This document shows, piece after piece, positions 26,030 through 35,199 of a DNA stretch of 64,000 nt. A program made the translations under genes and the position numbers. The notes beneath the pieces were generated by a model. It ran no database searches. It worked only from the letters and a program-made list of their open reading frames with translations, and had not been told where the DNA came from. The stretch is from Tabrizicola caldifontis. Lineage in GTDB: Bacteria > Pseudomonadota > Alphaproteobacteria > Rhodobacterales > Rhodobacteraceae. The stretch's first letter is position 1; every line of letters starts with the position of its first letter. The DNA lies in NCBI RefSeq assembly GCF_004762095.1, contig NZ_SIJH01000002.1:124001-188000 (forward strand), given 5' to 3'.

Positions 26030-27052
26030 TCAGTTGCCTTCCAGCATGGCGAAAGCCCGGTCGATGGGCAGCAGCAGAACCATGCGCCCCGGATGCTTCA
26101 CCGTTCCGGCGGCCGCGCCGGCGGCGGGGCCGGTTCCATAGAAGATGTCGGCGCGCTGCATGCCCTTGATCGCCCCCCCGGTGTCCTGCGCCACCATCAG
26201 GCGGCGGATCGGCGCACGTCCGTCTTTCTCGATCCAGACCGGTGCGCCGAGGGGGGTGAACTTGGGGTCGATGGCGACTGACCGCAGCGTGGAGATCGAC
26301 CGGCCCATTGCGCCGATCGGTCCATCCTTCGGATCCAGCGTCCCGATCTTGCGGAAAAAGACGTAGGACGGATTGGTGTGCAGCAGATTCCTGCCTTCGC
26401 CCGGGTTGCTGCGGACATAACTGGCGATTTCGGGGGCAGAGACCTGATCCATCGTGTGCGTGCCGCGCCGGACCATCTCTTGCCCGACCGAGCGGTAGGC
26501 GTGGCCGTTCGACCCCGCGTAACCCACGCGGATCACCGAGCCGTCGGACATGCGGATCCGGCCCGATCCCTGCACCTGCAGGAAATAGACATCCACCGGA
26601 TCGTCCAGCCAGGCCAGCTCCAGCCCGCGACCCGCAAGCGCGCCGGATTCGATGGCCTGGCGGCTATGATACACCATCCCCTCGCGCAGCTCCGGCGGGC
26701 GGCGATAGATGGGATACTGGAACCGCCCGCTGCGGACCGGAGACCCCTCAAGTTCGGGCTCGAAATATCCGGTGAAAAGGGCGGGTGGTCTGCCCACCAC
26801 AACCGGCCTGAAGAAAAGCTCGAAGAAGCTGCGTGCAGAGGTGTCGTCCTGCGGCACATCGGCGGCCACCGCGCAGATCGGGCGCCAGTCCGGCGCATCG
26901 ATCAGGTCGCAGGTACGCAGGAAGGCTGTCAACGCCTCGGCGTGGTTGTCATCATGCCAGCCGTCAAGCGCCTCGAACTCCAGCATCTCGGCCGGGGCCG
27001 GACCTGCGGTCATTGCCGCCATGACCCCCAGGATGCGAAGAAACCCGCGCAT
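26030..27052 (-). CDS. mltA: Membrane-bound lytic murein transglycosylase A
   Basis: The 340-residue protein has a signal peptide (M-R-G-F-L-R-I-L-G-V-M-A-A-M-T-A-G). The MltA domain contains F-T-G-Y-F-E-P-E-L-E-G-S and V-Q-G-S-G-R-I, and the C-terminal 3D domain contains V-A-Q-D-T-G-G-A-I-K-G and A-D-I-F-Y-G with the catalytic Asp. It cleaves peptidoglycan glycan strands to 1,6-anhydromuropeptides. No lipobox is evident, so it may be soluble in the periplasm. The start at 27052 was preferred to an upstream ATG because it begins the signal peptide. It lies ten bases after the Tim44-like gene. Confidence 0.92.
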   Translation of the reverse strand: MRGFLRILGVMAAMTAGPAPAEMLEFEALDGWHDDNHAEALTAFLRTCDLIDAPDWRPICAVAADVPQDDTSARSFFELFFRPVVVGRPPALFTGYFEPELEGSPVRSGRFQYPIYRRPPELREGMVYHSRQAIESGALAGRGLELAWLDDPVDVYFLQVQGSGRIRMSDGSVIRVGYAGSNGHAYRSVGQEMVRRGTHTMDQVSAPEIASYVRSNPGEGRNLLHTNPSYVFFRKIGTLDPKDGPIGAMGRSISTLRSVAIDPKFTPLGAPVWIEKDGRAPIRRLMVAQDTGGAIKGMQRADIFYGTGPAAGAAAGTVKHPGRMVLLLPIDRAFAMLEGN

Positions 27053-27062
27053 CCCCGGTGCA

Positions 27063-27722
27063 TCATTCGCCCGTGGCAACAAGCTGCCAGTTCGGGTCGT
27101 CCGAGCCCATCTTTCGGGCAAAGGTCCAGACATCGCGCGATTTCCGGATCTCGCGCGGGTTGCCTTCGACGATCTCGCCGGCCTTGTTGCGGACGACATA
27201 GGTCTGTTCGCCGACGAAGCGCACCGAGATTTCGCCGATGCCGGTGGCCTTGTCGAAGGTCGCGTCCTGCAGCGCCATTTCCTTCATGCCGACGAAGCTT
27301 GCCTCGATCGTCAGCCCCTCGCGTTCGCGCTGGGCAATGGCCTCGGCAAAGCTGGCGGCAACGTCATCGGACAGGAAGGGGCGGATCCGCTCAAGATCGC
27401 CTTTCTCGAAATCCATCAGGATCATTTCATAGGCGCTGCGCGCGCCCTGCAGGAAGGGCGTGACGGCAAAGGATGGCTCTGCCTGCTTCATGGCGGCCAG
27501 CGCCTTTGCTGCGGAAGAGCCCTCGGGGACGTGGTCGGTGATGTCGCGGTCAACCCCGCCCTCGATCACCTCGAAGTCGCGGCGCACACGGGGGCGCACC
27601 TCGTCCAGGGGGATCGGCGGCTTCTCGAAACCGTCCCGGGTTCCAAGAACCGACCGCAGCTTCAGGATCAGGAAAATCGCGATCCCGGCCAGGACCAGAA
27701 GTTGGATCAGGGATCCGTTCAT
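27063..27722 (-). CDS. Tim44-like domain protein
   Basis: The 219-residue protein begins with one membrane span (I-Q-L-L-V-L-A-G-I-A-I-F-L-I-L). A Tim44-like domain occupies the C-terminal two thirds and includes I-R-P-F-L-S-D-D-V and S-R-D-V-W-T-F-A-R-K. Alphaproteobacterial homologues are related to the mitochondrial import protein Tim44 and are thought to act at the inner membrane in protein handling. The ATG at 27722 is preceded by a GAGGGT ribosome-binding sequence. Its neighbours secB and fxsA match the conserved origin-proximal block. Confidence 0.87.
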   Translation of the reverse strand: MNGSLIQLLVLAGIAIFLILKLRSVLGTRDGFEKPPIPLDEVRPRVRRDFEVIEGGVDRDITDHVPEGSSAAKALAAMKQAEPSFAVTPFLQGARSAYEMILMDFEKGDLERIRPFLSDDVAASFAEAIAQREREGLTIEASFVGMKEMALQDATFDKATGIGEISVRFVGEQTYVVRNKAGEIVEGNPREIRKSRDVWTFARKMGSDDPNWQLVATGE

Positions 27723-27837
27723 GCCACCCTCTACAGGTTTGGGTTTCTCTTTGGCTTTCGCACTGCCTGCCCTATGTAGGGTGGGGTGCCCGTGAAGTCC
27801 ACCAGAGGACGGCCGCAGAGGCTCAAGGGGAAGAAAC

Positions 27838-28296
27838 ATGTGGCTTCTTTTGGTCATTCTCGCCGTTCCTCTGATCGAGATCGGCCTTTTCGTCCAGATT
27901 GGCGGCTGGATCGGGATGTGGGCAACCATTGGCTGGGTCATCCTTTCCGCGATGCTTGGCATGATCGTGCTGAGGGGGGTGGCAAGCGGTGGTCCGGTCG
28001 CGATCAGCCGCGACATGCATGAATTTCGCGACCCGCTGTCGCCGCTGGCGCATCGTGTCATGGTGGTTCTGGGGGGCGGGCTGCTTATTCTTCCCGGCTT
28101 CCTGACCGATGCGATCGGCCTGCTGCTGCTTCTCCCGCCGGTTCGCCAGATCATCATCACCCTGATCGGGCGCCGCCTGCAGAAGGCCCGCGGCACGACG
28201 GTTCACACCACCATCATCGAAGGCGAATGGCACGAAGTCGAGCCCCCCGACCAGCCGGGCCGGGAAAGGCCGCCATCCGAATGGACGCGCCATTGA
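27838..28296 (+). CDS. fxsA: FxsA family membrane protein
   Basis: The 152-residue protein has the FxsA pattern: P-L-I-E-I-G-L-F in the first span, further hydrophobic segments about residues 22-48 and 76-105 with L-L-I-L-P-G-F-L-T-D, and a charged cytoplasmic tail. FxsA relieves F-plasmid exclusion of phage T7 in E. coli; its ordinary cellular role is unknown. The start follows AAGGGG. It is divergent from the Tim44-like gene and precedes secB. Confidence 0.88.
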   Translation: MWLLLVILAVPLIEIGLFVQIGGWIGMWATIGWVILSAMLGMIVLRGVASGGPVAISRDMHEFRDPLSPLAHRVMVVLGGGLLILPGFLTDAIGLLLLLPPVRQIIITLIGRRLQKARGTTVHTTIIEGEWHEVEPPDQPGRERPPSEWTRH

Positions 28297-28349
28297 GCCA
28301 ACGGGGCTGACCTGATAGGAACGCGGCAAAGCTTTTGGGAGAGTCCTTG

Positions 28350-28871
28350 ATGGCCGACGAAAACCAGCCCGGCAATGGCGCCGCCGCCGCCACCCCGCCG
28401 CAGGTTCGCATGCAGGTTCTGGCACAGTACGTCCGCGACCTGTCCTTTGAGAACGTGGTGATGCAGAAGGGTCTGTCCGGCGCCGAGGTTCAGCCCGACG
28501 TCCAGGTGGCCGTAAGCCTTGACGCACGCAAGCGGCCCGTGGCCAACCAGTACGAGGTCATCACCAAGTTCAAGGTGACCTCGAAGAACAAGGTCAACAA
28601 TGAACCCCTGTTCCTTCTGGAGCTGGAATACGGCGGCACCTTTCACATCGAAGGCGTCGCCGAGGAACAGCTGCATCCCTTCCTGCTGATCGAATGCCCG
28701 CGGCTGCTGTTTCCCTTCGTGCGCCGCATCATCTCGGATGTCACGCGCGACGGCGGCTTCCCTGCGCTGAATGTGGATACGGTCGATTTCCTGGCCCTGT
28801 ACCGGCAGGAACTGGCCCGCAGGGCGCAGCTTCAGCAGGCCCAGCAGACGGCCGGTGGAAGCCCGAACTGA
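28350..28871 (+). CDS. secB: Protein-export chaperone SecB
   Basis: The 173-residue protein matches SecB: V-R-D-L-S-F-E-N near the N-terminus, V-N-N-E-P-L-F-L-L-E-L-E-Y-G-G and the P-R-L-L-F-P-F-V-R-R-I-I segment. The tetramer keeps precursor proteins unfolded and delivers them to SecA. The ATG at 28350 is preceded by GGGAGAG, better than the ATG five codons upstream. The stop is three bases from that of dnaQ on the opposite strand. Confidence 0.95.
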   Translation: MADENQPGNGAAAATPPQVRMQVLAQYVRDLSFENVVMQKGLSGAEVQPDVQVAVSLDARKRPVANQYEVITKFKVTSKNKVNNEPLFLLELEYGGTFHIEGVAEEQLHPFLLIECPRLLFPFVRRIISDVTRDGGFPALNVDTVDFLALYRQELARRAQLQQAQQTAGGSPN

Positions 28872-28874
28872 CGA

Positions 28875-29609
28875 TCAGCCTGTCTTGCGCCAGATCGCCG
28901 CGTCGCCCAGCCTTGCGATCATTGCCTCGTGTGCGGCGGCCTCTTCCGGGGTGATCCGCGGGGCCAGGGGTTCTGGCCGCGGGCGGGGCCGCCAGGCGGC
29001 TTCGGCTGCGGTCGTGCTGGCCGGGCGTGCGGCAGCTCCGGCAAGGACCAGGTCGGGCTGTCGGCCCCCGATCAGCTCCAGATAGACTTCGGCAAGGATT
29101 TCGCTGTCCAGAAGCGCGCCGTGCTTTTCGCGCATCGAATTGTCGATGCCGAACCGCCGGCACAGCGCATCGAGCGACGCCGGCGAGCCTGGAAACCTGG
29201 TGCGCGCGATCATCAGCGTGTCGGTCGCCCGCGAATAAGGCAGGGTTGGCAGGCCGATGCGCTCGAACTCGAAATTCAGGAACTTCATGTCGAAGGCGGC
29301 GTTGTGAATGACCAGCTGCGCATCAGCGATGAAATCCAGAAACGCCTGTCCGATGCGGGCGAACACCGGCTTGTCGCGCAGGGTCACACCCCCGGGCACG
29401 GGCGGCCCCGGGGGCTCAAGGATGTCGTGGCCGAGTCCATGCACCTCGAACGCCTCGCGCGGCATGCTGCGCTCGGGATTGATGTACTGATGAAAGGTCC
29501 GCCCTGTCGGCAGGTGGTTGTAAAGCTCTACCGCGCCGATCTCGACGATGCGATGCCCTTCGGCGGGTTCGAAGCCCGTGGTTTCGGTGTCGAGGACGAT
29601 CTCACGCAT
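28875..29609 (-). CDS. dnaQ: DNA polymerase III epsilon subunit (3'-5' proofreading exonuclease)
   Basis: The 244-residue protein has the exonuclease motif I D-T-E-T-T-G (residues 7-12), motif II around H-N-A-A-F-D and motif [11 protein letters not shown]. The C-terminal third is proline- and alanine-rich and should bind the polymerase alpha subunit. It overlaps coaE by eight bases and belongs to the maf-aroE-coaE-dnaQ operon that runs away from the origin. Confidence 0.94.
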   Translation of the reverse strand: MREIVLDTETTGFEPAEGHRIVEIGAVELYNHLPTGRTFHQYINPERSMPREAFEVHGLGHDILEPPGPPVPGGVTLRDKPVFARIGQAFLDFIADAQLVIHNAAFDMKFLNFEFERIGLPTLPYSRATDTLMIARTRFPGSPASLDALCRRFGIDNSMREKHGALLDSEILAEVYLELIGGRQPDLVLAGAAARPASTTAAEAAWRPRPRPEPLAPRITPEEAAAHEAMIARLGDAAIWRKTG

Positions 29610-30201
29610 TCTGGCGGGTCCGACGGTCTATGTCTGCCAGCACATCCTTCACCGCGGCGCGGGCGGCTTCAAGGCTGGTCGTGGGAATGATGTAATCGGC
29701 CCGGGCACGCTTTTCGGCGTCTGGCAACTGCCGTGCCAGAATCAGCGCAAGGTCGGCGTCCGACATGCCGCGGCTCAGCACCCTGTCCCGCTGCATTTCT
29801 GCCGGGGCGGTGACAACGGCGACCGCGTCGCACGAAGCGTCGAGCCCGGTCTCGAAAAGCAGGGGTATGTCCAGAACCACGACCGGCGCCGCAAGGTGCT
29901 GGCGCAGGAACTCGGCGCGATCTTCGGCGATCAGGGGATGGATGGCCGCATTCAGCCGGTCCAGTGCGGAAGGATCGGCCCGCAGCAGCGCGCGAAGTTT
30001 CGGACGGCTGACGGAACCATCTCCTTCCATGGCTGCCGGAAACAGCCCCGCGACAACCCGCGCACCCCTGCCGCCCGGCTGGTAAAGGCGATGAACGGCG
30101 GCATCGGCATCCCAGACCGGAATGCCGGCCTCTGCGAACATCGCTGCGGTTGTCGATTTCCCCATTCCGATCGAACCGGTCAGCCCCAGCAGGAAGCTCA
30201 T
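29602..30201 (-). CDS. coaE: Dephospho-CoA kinase
   Basis: The 199-residue protein has the P-loop [12 protein letters not shown] (residues 6-17) and the [12 protein letters not shown] motif typical of CoaE, which phosphorylates dephospho-CoA in the last step of coenzyme A synthesis. It starts inside the aroE stop (four-base overlap) and overlaps dnaQ by eight bases. Confidence 0.94.
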   Translation of the reverse strand: MSFLLGLTGSIGMGKSTTAAMFAEAGIPVWDADAAVHRLYQPGGRGARVVAGLFPAAMEGDGSVSRPKLRALLRADPSALDRLNAAIHPLIAEDRAEFLRQHLAAPVVVLDIPLLFETGLDASCDAVAVVTAPAEMQRDRVLSRGMSDADLALILARQLPDAEKRARADYIIPTTSLEAARAAVKDVLADIDRRTRQNA

Positions 30202-31037
30202 GCCGACAACACGGCCTTGCGCGTGGCTTCGTCGACGTCCGGCCTGATGCCGAACCAGCGTTCGAAACCGGGAGCCGCCTGATGCAGAAGCATCCCCAGC
30301 CCGTCCACCACCGGGTTTCCGCGCGCCTCTGCCTCGATCAGAAGCTGGGTCTTGAGCGGGGTGTAAACCAGGTCGGTGACCAGGGCGTGCGGGTTCAGCC
30401 GGTCGAGCGGGATGTTGAGGTCAAGCTTGCCCGTCATGCCAAGCGAGGTGGTGTTCACCAGCATTGCGGCGTCTTCCAGCAGGTTCGCCGCCTGCACCCA
30501 TTCGTGCACATGGACCTTCGCGCCAAAGTCGGACCGCAAGGCATCGGCGCGTGCCCTTGTCCGGTTCATCAGCCGGATTTCGGGCACCCCGACCTCGATC
30601 AGCGCAGCGACCACGGCACGTGCCGCGCCGCCAGCCCCCAGCACAACGGCCGGGCCGGCTGCCGGTACCCAGTGCGGGGCATTCTGGCGCAGGTTGGCGA
30701 TGAAGCCGGATCCATCCGTGTTGTCGGCGTGGATCTTTCCGTCCTTGCGGAAGATCAGGGTATTCGCGGCCCCGATCAGCGCCGCCCGGTCGGTAACGAT
30801 GTCGGCGATGTTCAGGATCGCCTCCTTGTGGGGAATCGTAACGTTCGCGCCCACAAAGCCAAGCCTTGGCAGGATCCGCAAAAGTTCGTTCAGCTCAAGC
30901 GGCGCAATGTCGATCGGCACATAGTGCCCCTTGATCCCATAGCGCCTCAGCCAGTAGCCATGCAGCGCCGGACTTCGGCTGTGGGCGATCGGGTGTCCGA
31001 TAACACAGGCCAGGGGAATACGGGTATGCTCGGTCAT
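30198..31037 (-). CDS. aroE: Shikimate dehydrogenase
   Basis: The 279-residue protein has the AroE motifs G-H-P-I-A-H-S-R-S-P-A-L-H, N-V-T-I-P-H-K-E with the catalytic Lys, A-D-N-T-D-G with the catalytic Asp, and a cofactor loop G-A-G-G-A-A-R-A-V. It reduces 3-dehydroshikimate with NADPH. The start at 31037 overlaps the maf stop by four bases; an ATG ten codons upstream is possible but would overlap maf further. Confidence 0.94.
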   Translation of the reverse strand: MTEHTRIPLACVIGHPIAHSRSPALHGYWLRRYGIKGHYVPIDIAPLELNELLRILPRLGFVGANVTIPHKEAILNIADIVTDRAALIGAANTLIFRKDGKIHADNTDGSGFIANLRQNAPHWVPAAGPAVVLGAGGAARAVVAALIEVGVPEIRLMNRTRARADALRSDFGAKVHVHEWVQAANLLEDAAMLVNTTSLGMTGKLDLNIPLDRLNPHALVTDLVYTPLKTQLLIEAEARGNPVVDGLGMLLHQAAPGFERWFGIRPDVDEATRKAVLSA

Positions 31038-31627
31038 GTCGCGATCATGCCCCGAGTTCTCATCCATGCCAACAGGGGCAAAAGCGGCAGGCCAAGGATC
31101 GTGAAGTGGTCGCCGGAAATCGCCGAAAACAGCCGGATGCCTTCTTCCTCGATCTTGTAGCATCCGACAGAGTGGCGGATGCTTTCCCAGTTTCGTGCAA
31201 CATAGTCGTCCAGGTAACTGTCACTGACAGGATGCATGGTCAGACGCGCCTCTCCGATATGGCGCCACACGGGTTTGGCGTCTTCATAGGCAACGATGGC
31301 AGACAGCAGCTTGTGCGACCTGCCACGCAAGAGGCGAAGGTGTTCATGCGCTTCCTCGGGGCTTTCGGGTTTCGAAAGGATCCTTCCCTCGATTTCGAGC
31401 ACCTGATCGCAAGCCAGAACCAGCTTGTCAGCCCGCCGTTCTGCCACCTTTCGCGCCTTCATTTCGGCCAGCGCGTCGGCAATGTCGCGGGGACGGGCGG
31501 ATTCAGCCAGAAGCGCATCACGCACTGCGGATTCATCCACGCGCGGGGCTACTGCCTCTACCGCAAGTCCTGCGGACCGGAGCATCTGCAGCCGGACAGG
31601 AGAGGTAGAGGCCAGAATGATCGTCAT
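31034..31627 (-). CDS. maf: Maf/YceF family nucleoside triphosphate pyrophosphatase
   Basis: The 197-residue protein starts with I-I-L-A-S-T-S-P-V-R, the Maf signature, and has A-C-D-Q-V-L and S-V-G-C-Y segments. Maf proteins hydrolyse non-canonical or modified pyrimidine triphosphates and have been linked to arrest of septation. It is the first gene of the minus-strand operon leaving the probable origin. The ATG at 31627 is the one in register with the family N-terminus. Confidence 0.92.
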   Translation of the reverse strand: MTIILASTSPVRLQMLRSAGLAVEAVAPRVDESAVRDALLAESARPRDIADALAEMKARKVAERRADKLVLACDQVLEIEGRILSKPESPEEAHEHLRLLRGRSHKLLSAIVAYEDAKPVWRHIGEARLTMHPVSDSYLDDYVARNWESIRHSVGCYKIEEEGIRLFSAISGDHFTILGLPLLPLLAWMRTRGMIAT

Positions 31628-32050
31628 GGGAAACCCTGTGCATATCCTCGGTTTGTTCCTTTGGGCAGGATCCGGGAAAAGCCTGCGCGAAGGAAGTTCC
31701 CCTTGATCCGGGGGCTTTTCACGCCCGCCATGCCAGAGATATCCCGCTGTGCAAGGACTTGTCACGCTGATTGGGGATGACAGGTCTTTCATGACGATCC
31801 GCCTGCGCGTCCTGTGGAAATGAGACTGGATTTTCTACCGATAACATATTGTTTTTAATTGTTTTTATTTCAGAAGGCGCGTCTGGAACCAAGTTATCCC
31901 GAATTCATCCACAGCTTTTGTTCCGTGGGAAAATCTGGGGATGGTCGGGTTAATCCCCTTCTCCACAGGGTCTACTACAACCTCATTCCTTCTTTTTCTT
32001 CTTCTTTGTAAGACGAAGCTGAAGTTGAGGCTGCACCTGCGAGAAGGCAC
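31628..32050. other. Probable chromosomal replication origin (oriC) region
   Basis: This 423-bp gap separates divergent maf and hemJ. It contains no credible gene. Sequences with one mismatch to the DnaA consensus TTWTNCACA occur at about 31636-31644 (complement), 31813-31821 (complement), 31905-31913 and 31959-31967; a weaker TTATCC site lies at 31894-31902. An AT-rich stretch (31831-31872), unusual for this genome, could be the unwinding element. Flanking genes (dnaQ-coaE-aroE-maf on one side, rho-mnmE-mnmG-rsmG-parAB on the other) match the neighbourhood of oriC in alphaproteobacteria. The hemE and PPSR-type genes usual beside Caulobacter-type origins are absent. Confidence 0.72.
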
Positions 32051-32500
32051 ATGACCGATTGGCTGACAGAGTGGTATCTGGTCATCAAGGCGCTACATGT
32101 TATTTCGGTCATCACCTGGATGGCGGGGCTGTTCTACCTGCCGCGCCTATATGTCTATCATGCCGAACAGGTGCTGACCGGCACCCGCACGGACGAGATG
32201 TTTCAGACGATGGAACGCCGTCTGTTGCGGGCGATCATGAACCCCGCCCTGATATCGACCTGGGTTTTCGGCCTTGCCCTGGTCTTCACGCCCGGGATCG
32301 TGGACTGGTCGGCCCCCTGGTCATGGGCCAAGGCGGCATGCGTGCTGGCCATGACGGGTTTCCATGGCTGGCTGGCCGCGCGGCGAAAGGATTTTGCAAG
32401 CGGCCGCAATACACGCAGTGGCCGGACCTACCGCATCATGAACGAGGTTCCGACGCTGCTGATGGTGGTCATCGTCTTTGCGGTCATTACCCGGTTCTGA
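32051..32500 (+). CDS. hemJ: Protoporphyrinogen oxidase HemJ
   Basis: The 149-residue membrane protein has four hydrophobic segments and the HemJ signatures K-A-L-H-V-I-S-V-I-T-W-M-A-G-L-F-Y-L-P-R-L with the essential His. R-I-M-N-E-V-P-T-L-L-M follows near the C-terminus. HemJ oxidises protoporphyrinogen IX to protoporphyrin IX in haem and chlorophyll synthesis. A GAGAAGG sequence precedes the ATG. It is the first gene to the right of the probable origin. Confidence 0.93.
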   Translation: MTDWLTEWYLVIKALHVISVITWMAGLFYLPRLYVYHAEQVLTGTRTDEMFQTMERRLLRAIMNPALISTWVFGLALVFTPGIVDWSAPWSWAKAACVLAMTGFHGWLAARRKDFASGRNTRSGRTYRIMNEVPTLLMVVIVFAVITRF

Positions 32501-32510
32501 CGCTGCGCCG

Positions 32511-32539
32511 TTGACTTTTGCCGGGCTGCGTCGTATCCG
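32511..32539 (+). promoter_or_regulatory. Possible promoter upstream of rho
   Basis: TTGACT and TATCCG are 17 bp apart in the 127-bp hemJ-rho gap. The -35 element is good and the -10 element is weak. Confidence 0.35.
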
Positions 32540-32627
32540 GCCGGATGCGGGGCCGTCCGGCCCATGGCGCCTCCCGACCCAACCATGCTGTGATCCGCCC
32601 GTCGGGCCGATCCCCTGAAGGTATTCC

Positions 32628-33899
32628 ATGACTATCGAACGTCTCAATCTCGCCGACCTCAAGGCCAAGACCCCGGCCGACCTTCTGGCCATGGCCGAGG
32701 AATGGGAAATCGAGAACGCCCCCAGCATGCGCAAGGGCGAGATGATGTTCTCGATCCTGAAGGAGCATGCCGAGGAAGGTTGGGAGATCGGCGGCGATGG
32801 TGTGCTTGAGGTGCTGCAGGACGGCTTCGGCTTCCTGCGCAGCCCCGAGGCCAACTATCTGCCCGGCCCGGACGACATCTATGTCAGCCCCGAGATGATC
32901 CGCCAGTTCAGCCTGCGCACCGGCGACACGATCGAGGGCGTCATCAAGGCCCCGCAGGAAAACGAGCGTTACTTCAGCCTGGTGAAGGCCACGAAGATCA
33001 ACTTCGATGACCCCGAAAAGGCCAAGCACAAGGTCCATTTCGACAACCTGACGCCGCTTTACCCCGACGAGCGGTTGCGGATGGAAATCGACGACCCCAC
33101 GATCAAGGACCGATCGGCGCGGATCATCGACCTGGTGGCGCCGATCGGGAAGGGCCAGCGCGCGCTGATCGTGGCCCCGCCGCGCACCGGGAAGACCGTC
33201 CTGCTGCAGAACATCGCGCATTCGATCGCGGTCAATCACCCGGAATGCTATCTGATCGTGCTGCTGATCGACGAACGCCCCGAGGAAGTGACCGACATGC
33301 AGCGGTCGGTGAAGGGCGAGGTCGTCTCCTCGACCTTCGACGAACCGGCGACGCGGCACGTCGCGGTGGCGGAGATGGTGATCGAGAAGGCCAAGCGTCT
33401 GGTCGAACACAAGCGCGACGTGGTGATCCTGCTGGATTCGATCACCCGTCTGGGCCGGGCCTACAATACTGTGGTGCCGAGTTCGGGCAAGGTGCTGACC
33501 GGCGGTGTGGATGCGAACGCCCTGCAACGCCCGAAGCGGTTCTTCGGCGCGGCCCGGAACATCGAGGAAGGCGGGTCGCTGACCATCATCGCCACTGCGC
33601 TGATCGACACCGGCAGCCGCATGGACGAGGTGATCTTCGAGGAATTCAAGGGCACCGGGAACTGCGAGATCGTGCTGGACCGCAAGGTTGCCGACAAGCG
33701 CGTGTTCCCGGCCATGGACATCCTGAAATCCGGCACCCGGAAAGAGGATCTGCTGGTGGACAAGACCGACCTGCAGAAGACCTATGTCCTGCGCCGGATC
33801 CTGAACCCGATGGGCACGACGGATGCGATCGAGTTCCTGATTTCCAAGCTCAAGCAGACCAAGACCAACGCTGAATTCTTTGAATCGATGAACACGTAA
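32628..33899 (+). CDS. rho: Transcription termination factor Rho
   Basis: The 423-residue RNA-dependent helicase has an N-terminal Rho-N domain, an RNA-binding cold-shock-like domain ([12 protein letters not shown]), Walker A A-P-P-R-T-G-K-T (about residues 183-190) and Walker B-type [10 protein letters not shown]. It is full length for the family. Position beside mnmE matches alphaproteobacterial synteny. Confidence 0.97.
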   Translation: MTIERLNLADLKAKTPADLLAMAEEWEIENAPSMRKGEMMFSILKEHAEEGWEIGGDGVLEVLQDGFGFLRSPEANYLPGPDDIYVSPEMIRQFSLRTGDTIEGVIKAPQENERYFSLVKATKINFDDPEKAKHKVHFDNLTPLYPDERLRMEIDDPTIKDRSARIIDLVAPIGKGQRALIVAPPRTGKTVLLQNIAHSIAVNHPECYLIVLLIDERPEEVTDMQRSVKGEVVSSTFDEPATRHVAVAEMVIEKAKRLVEHKRDVVILLDSITRLGRAYNTVVPSSGKVLTGGVDANALQRPKRFFGAARNIEEGGSLTIIATALIDTGSRMDEVIFEEFKGTGNCEIVLDRKVADKRVFPAMDILKSGTRKEDLLVDKTDLQKTYVLRRILNPMGTTDAIEFLISKLKQTKTNAEFFESMNT

Positions 33900-33912
33900 G
33901 GCGCAGGCGGCG

Positions 33913-35196
33913 ATGGACACGATCTATGCCCTCGCCACGGCGCGGGGTCGGTCGGGCCTCGCCGTGGTTCGGATCTCGGGGCCCGATGCACTTGCGGCGG
34001 GCAGGGCGCTGTGCGGCAGTCTGCCCGAGCCGCGCCGCGCCAGTCTGCGCCGTCTGACCTGGGGTGGAGAGCTTCTGGACGAAGCCCTGGTCCTGACCTT
34101 TGCCGAAGGTGCAAGCTTCACCGGCGAGACGGTGGTAGAGCTGCATTGCCACGGCGGCCCGGCGGTGGTGGGCGCGGTGCTGCGGGCCCTGGCCGATCAG
34201 CCGGGGCTGCGGATGGCCGAGCCGGGAGAGTTCACCCGCCGCGCGCTGGAAAACGGCGTGCTGGACTTGCCGCAGGTCGAGGGGCTGGCCGACCTGATCG
34301 ACGCCGAGACCGAGGCACAGCGCAAGCAGGCCGTGCGGGTGCTGTCGGGCACAGTTGGCCAGAAGGTGGAAGGCTGGCGGCGCGACCTGATCCGGGCTGC
34401 CGCCCTGCTGGAAGCGACTATCGATTTTGCCGACGAGGATGTGCCGGTCGATGTCTCGCCCGAGGTGCTGGAGCTGATCGACGGGCTGATGGACGATCTT
34501 GGCCGCGAGGCGGCCGGGGTGACGGCGGCCGAACGGATCCGCGACGGCTTTGAGGTGGCGATCGTCGGCGCACCCAATGCGGGGAAATCCACGCTGCTCA
34601 ATCAGCTTTCGGGTCGCGAGGCGGCCATCACGTCCGAGATCGCCGGCACCACACGAGATGTGATCGAGGTGCGGATGGAGATTGCCGGTCTGCCGGTGAC
34701 CTTCCTCGATACGGCGGGGCTGCGGGAAACCGAGGATCGGCTGGAACGCGCCGGGATCGAGCGGGCGCTTGCCCGCGCGCAGGCGGCGGATCTGCGGCTG
34801 TTCCTGACCGATGGCTCGCCGCTGCCCCTGGAACCGGAAGGCGATGATCTGGTGGTTCATGGCAAGGCGGACACCATATCTGGGTATTCTGGGCTGGCCG
34901 TCTCTGGCAAGACCGGGCAAGGCGTGCCTGAATTGATTGCGCGGATCGGCGAAATCCTGGCGCAGCGGGTGGGCTCGGCCGGTGCTTTGGTGCGCGAACG
35001 GCATCGCGTGGCCGTGACAACGGCGATTGCTGCTCTGGCCGAGTCGCGGGCAGAAATGGTAAGGAATGACTCGCGCGTCGAGCTGGCGGCGGAACATCTG
35101 CGGCAGGCGGTCCGGGCCCTGGATGCCCTGGTTGGCCGCGTGGATGTGGATGACCTGCTGGGCGAGATCTTCGCCAGCTTCTGCATCGGCAAGTAG
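33913..35196 (+). CDS. mnmE: tRNA modification GTPase MnmE
   Basis: The 427-residue protein has an N-terminal tetrahydrofolate-binding domain, a helical domain, and an inserted G domain with G-A-P-N-A-G-K-S-T (P-loop), G-T-T-R-D-V-I-E and D-T-A-G-L-R-E-T. It ends in the conserved F-C-I-G-K. The NKxD position reads G-K-A-D, a mild deviation. With MnmG it installs the C5 modification of wobble uridine 34. It is 13 bases downstream of rho. Confidence 0.96.
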   Translation: MDTIYALATARGRSGLAVVRISGPDALAAGRALCGSLPEPRRASLRRLTWGGELLDEALVLTFAEGASFTGETVVELHCHGGPAVVGAVLRALADQPGLRMAEPGEFTRRALENGVLDLPQVEGLADLIDAETEAQRKQAVRVLSGTVGQKVEGWRRDLIRAAALLEATIDFADEDVPVDVSPEVLELIDGLMDDLGREAAGVTAAERIRDGFEVAIVGAPNAGKSTLLNQLSGREAAITSEIAGTTRDVIEVRMEIAGLPVTFLDTAGLRETEDRLERAGIERALARAQAADLRLFLTDGSPLPLEPEGDDLVVHGKADTISGYSGLAVSGKTGQGVPELIARIGEILAQRVGSAGALVRERHRVAVTTAIAALAESRAEMVRNDSRVELAAEHLRQAVRALDALVGRVDVDDLLGEIFASFCIGK

Positions 35197-35199
35197 GGA

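Noticed and set aside
31865-32050. Small minus-strand frame of 61 codons in the oriC gap
   Set aside because: Covers DnaA-like boxes and pyrimidine tracts; no family resemblance or ribosome-binding site, so treated as non-coding.
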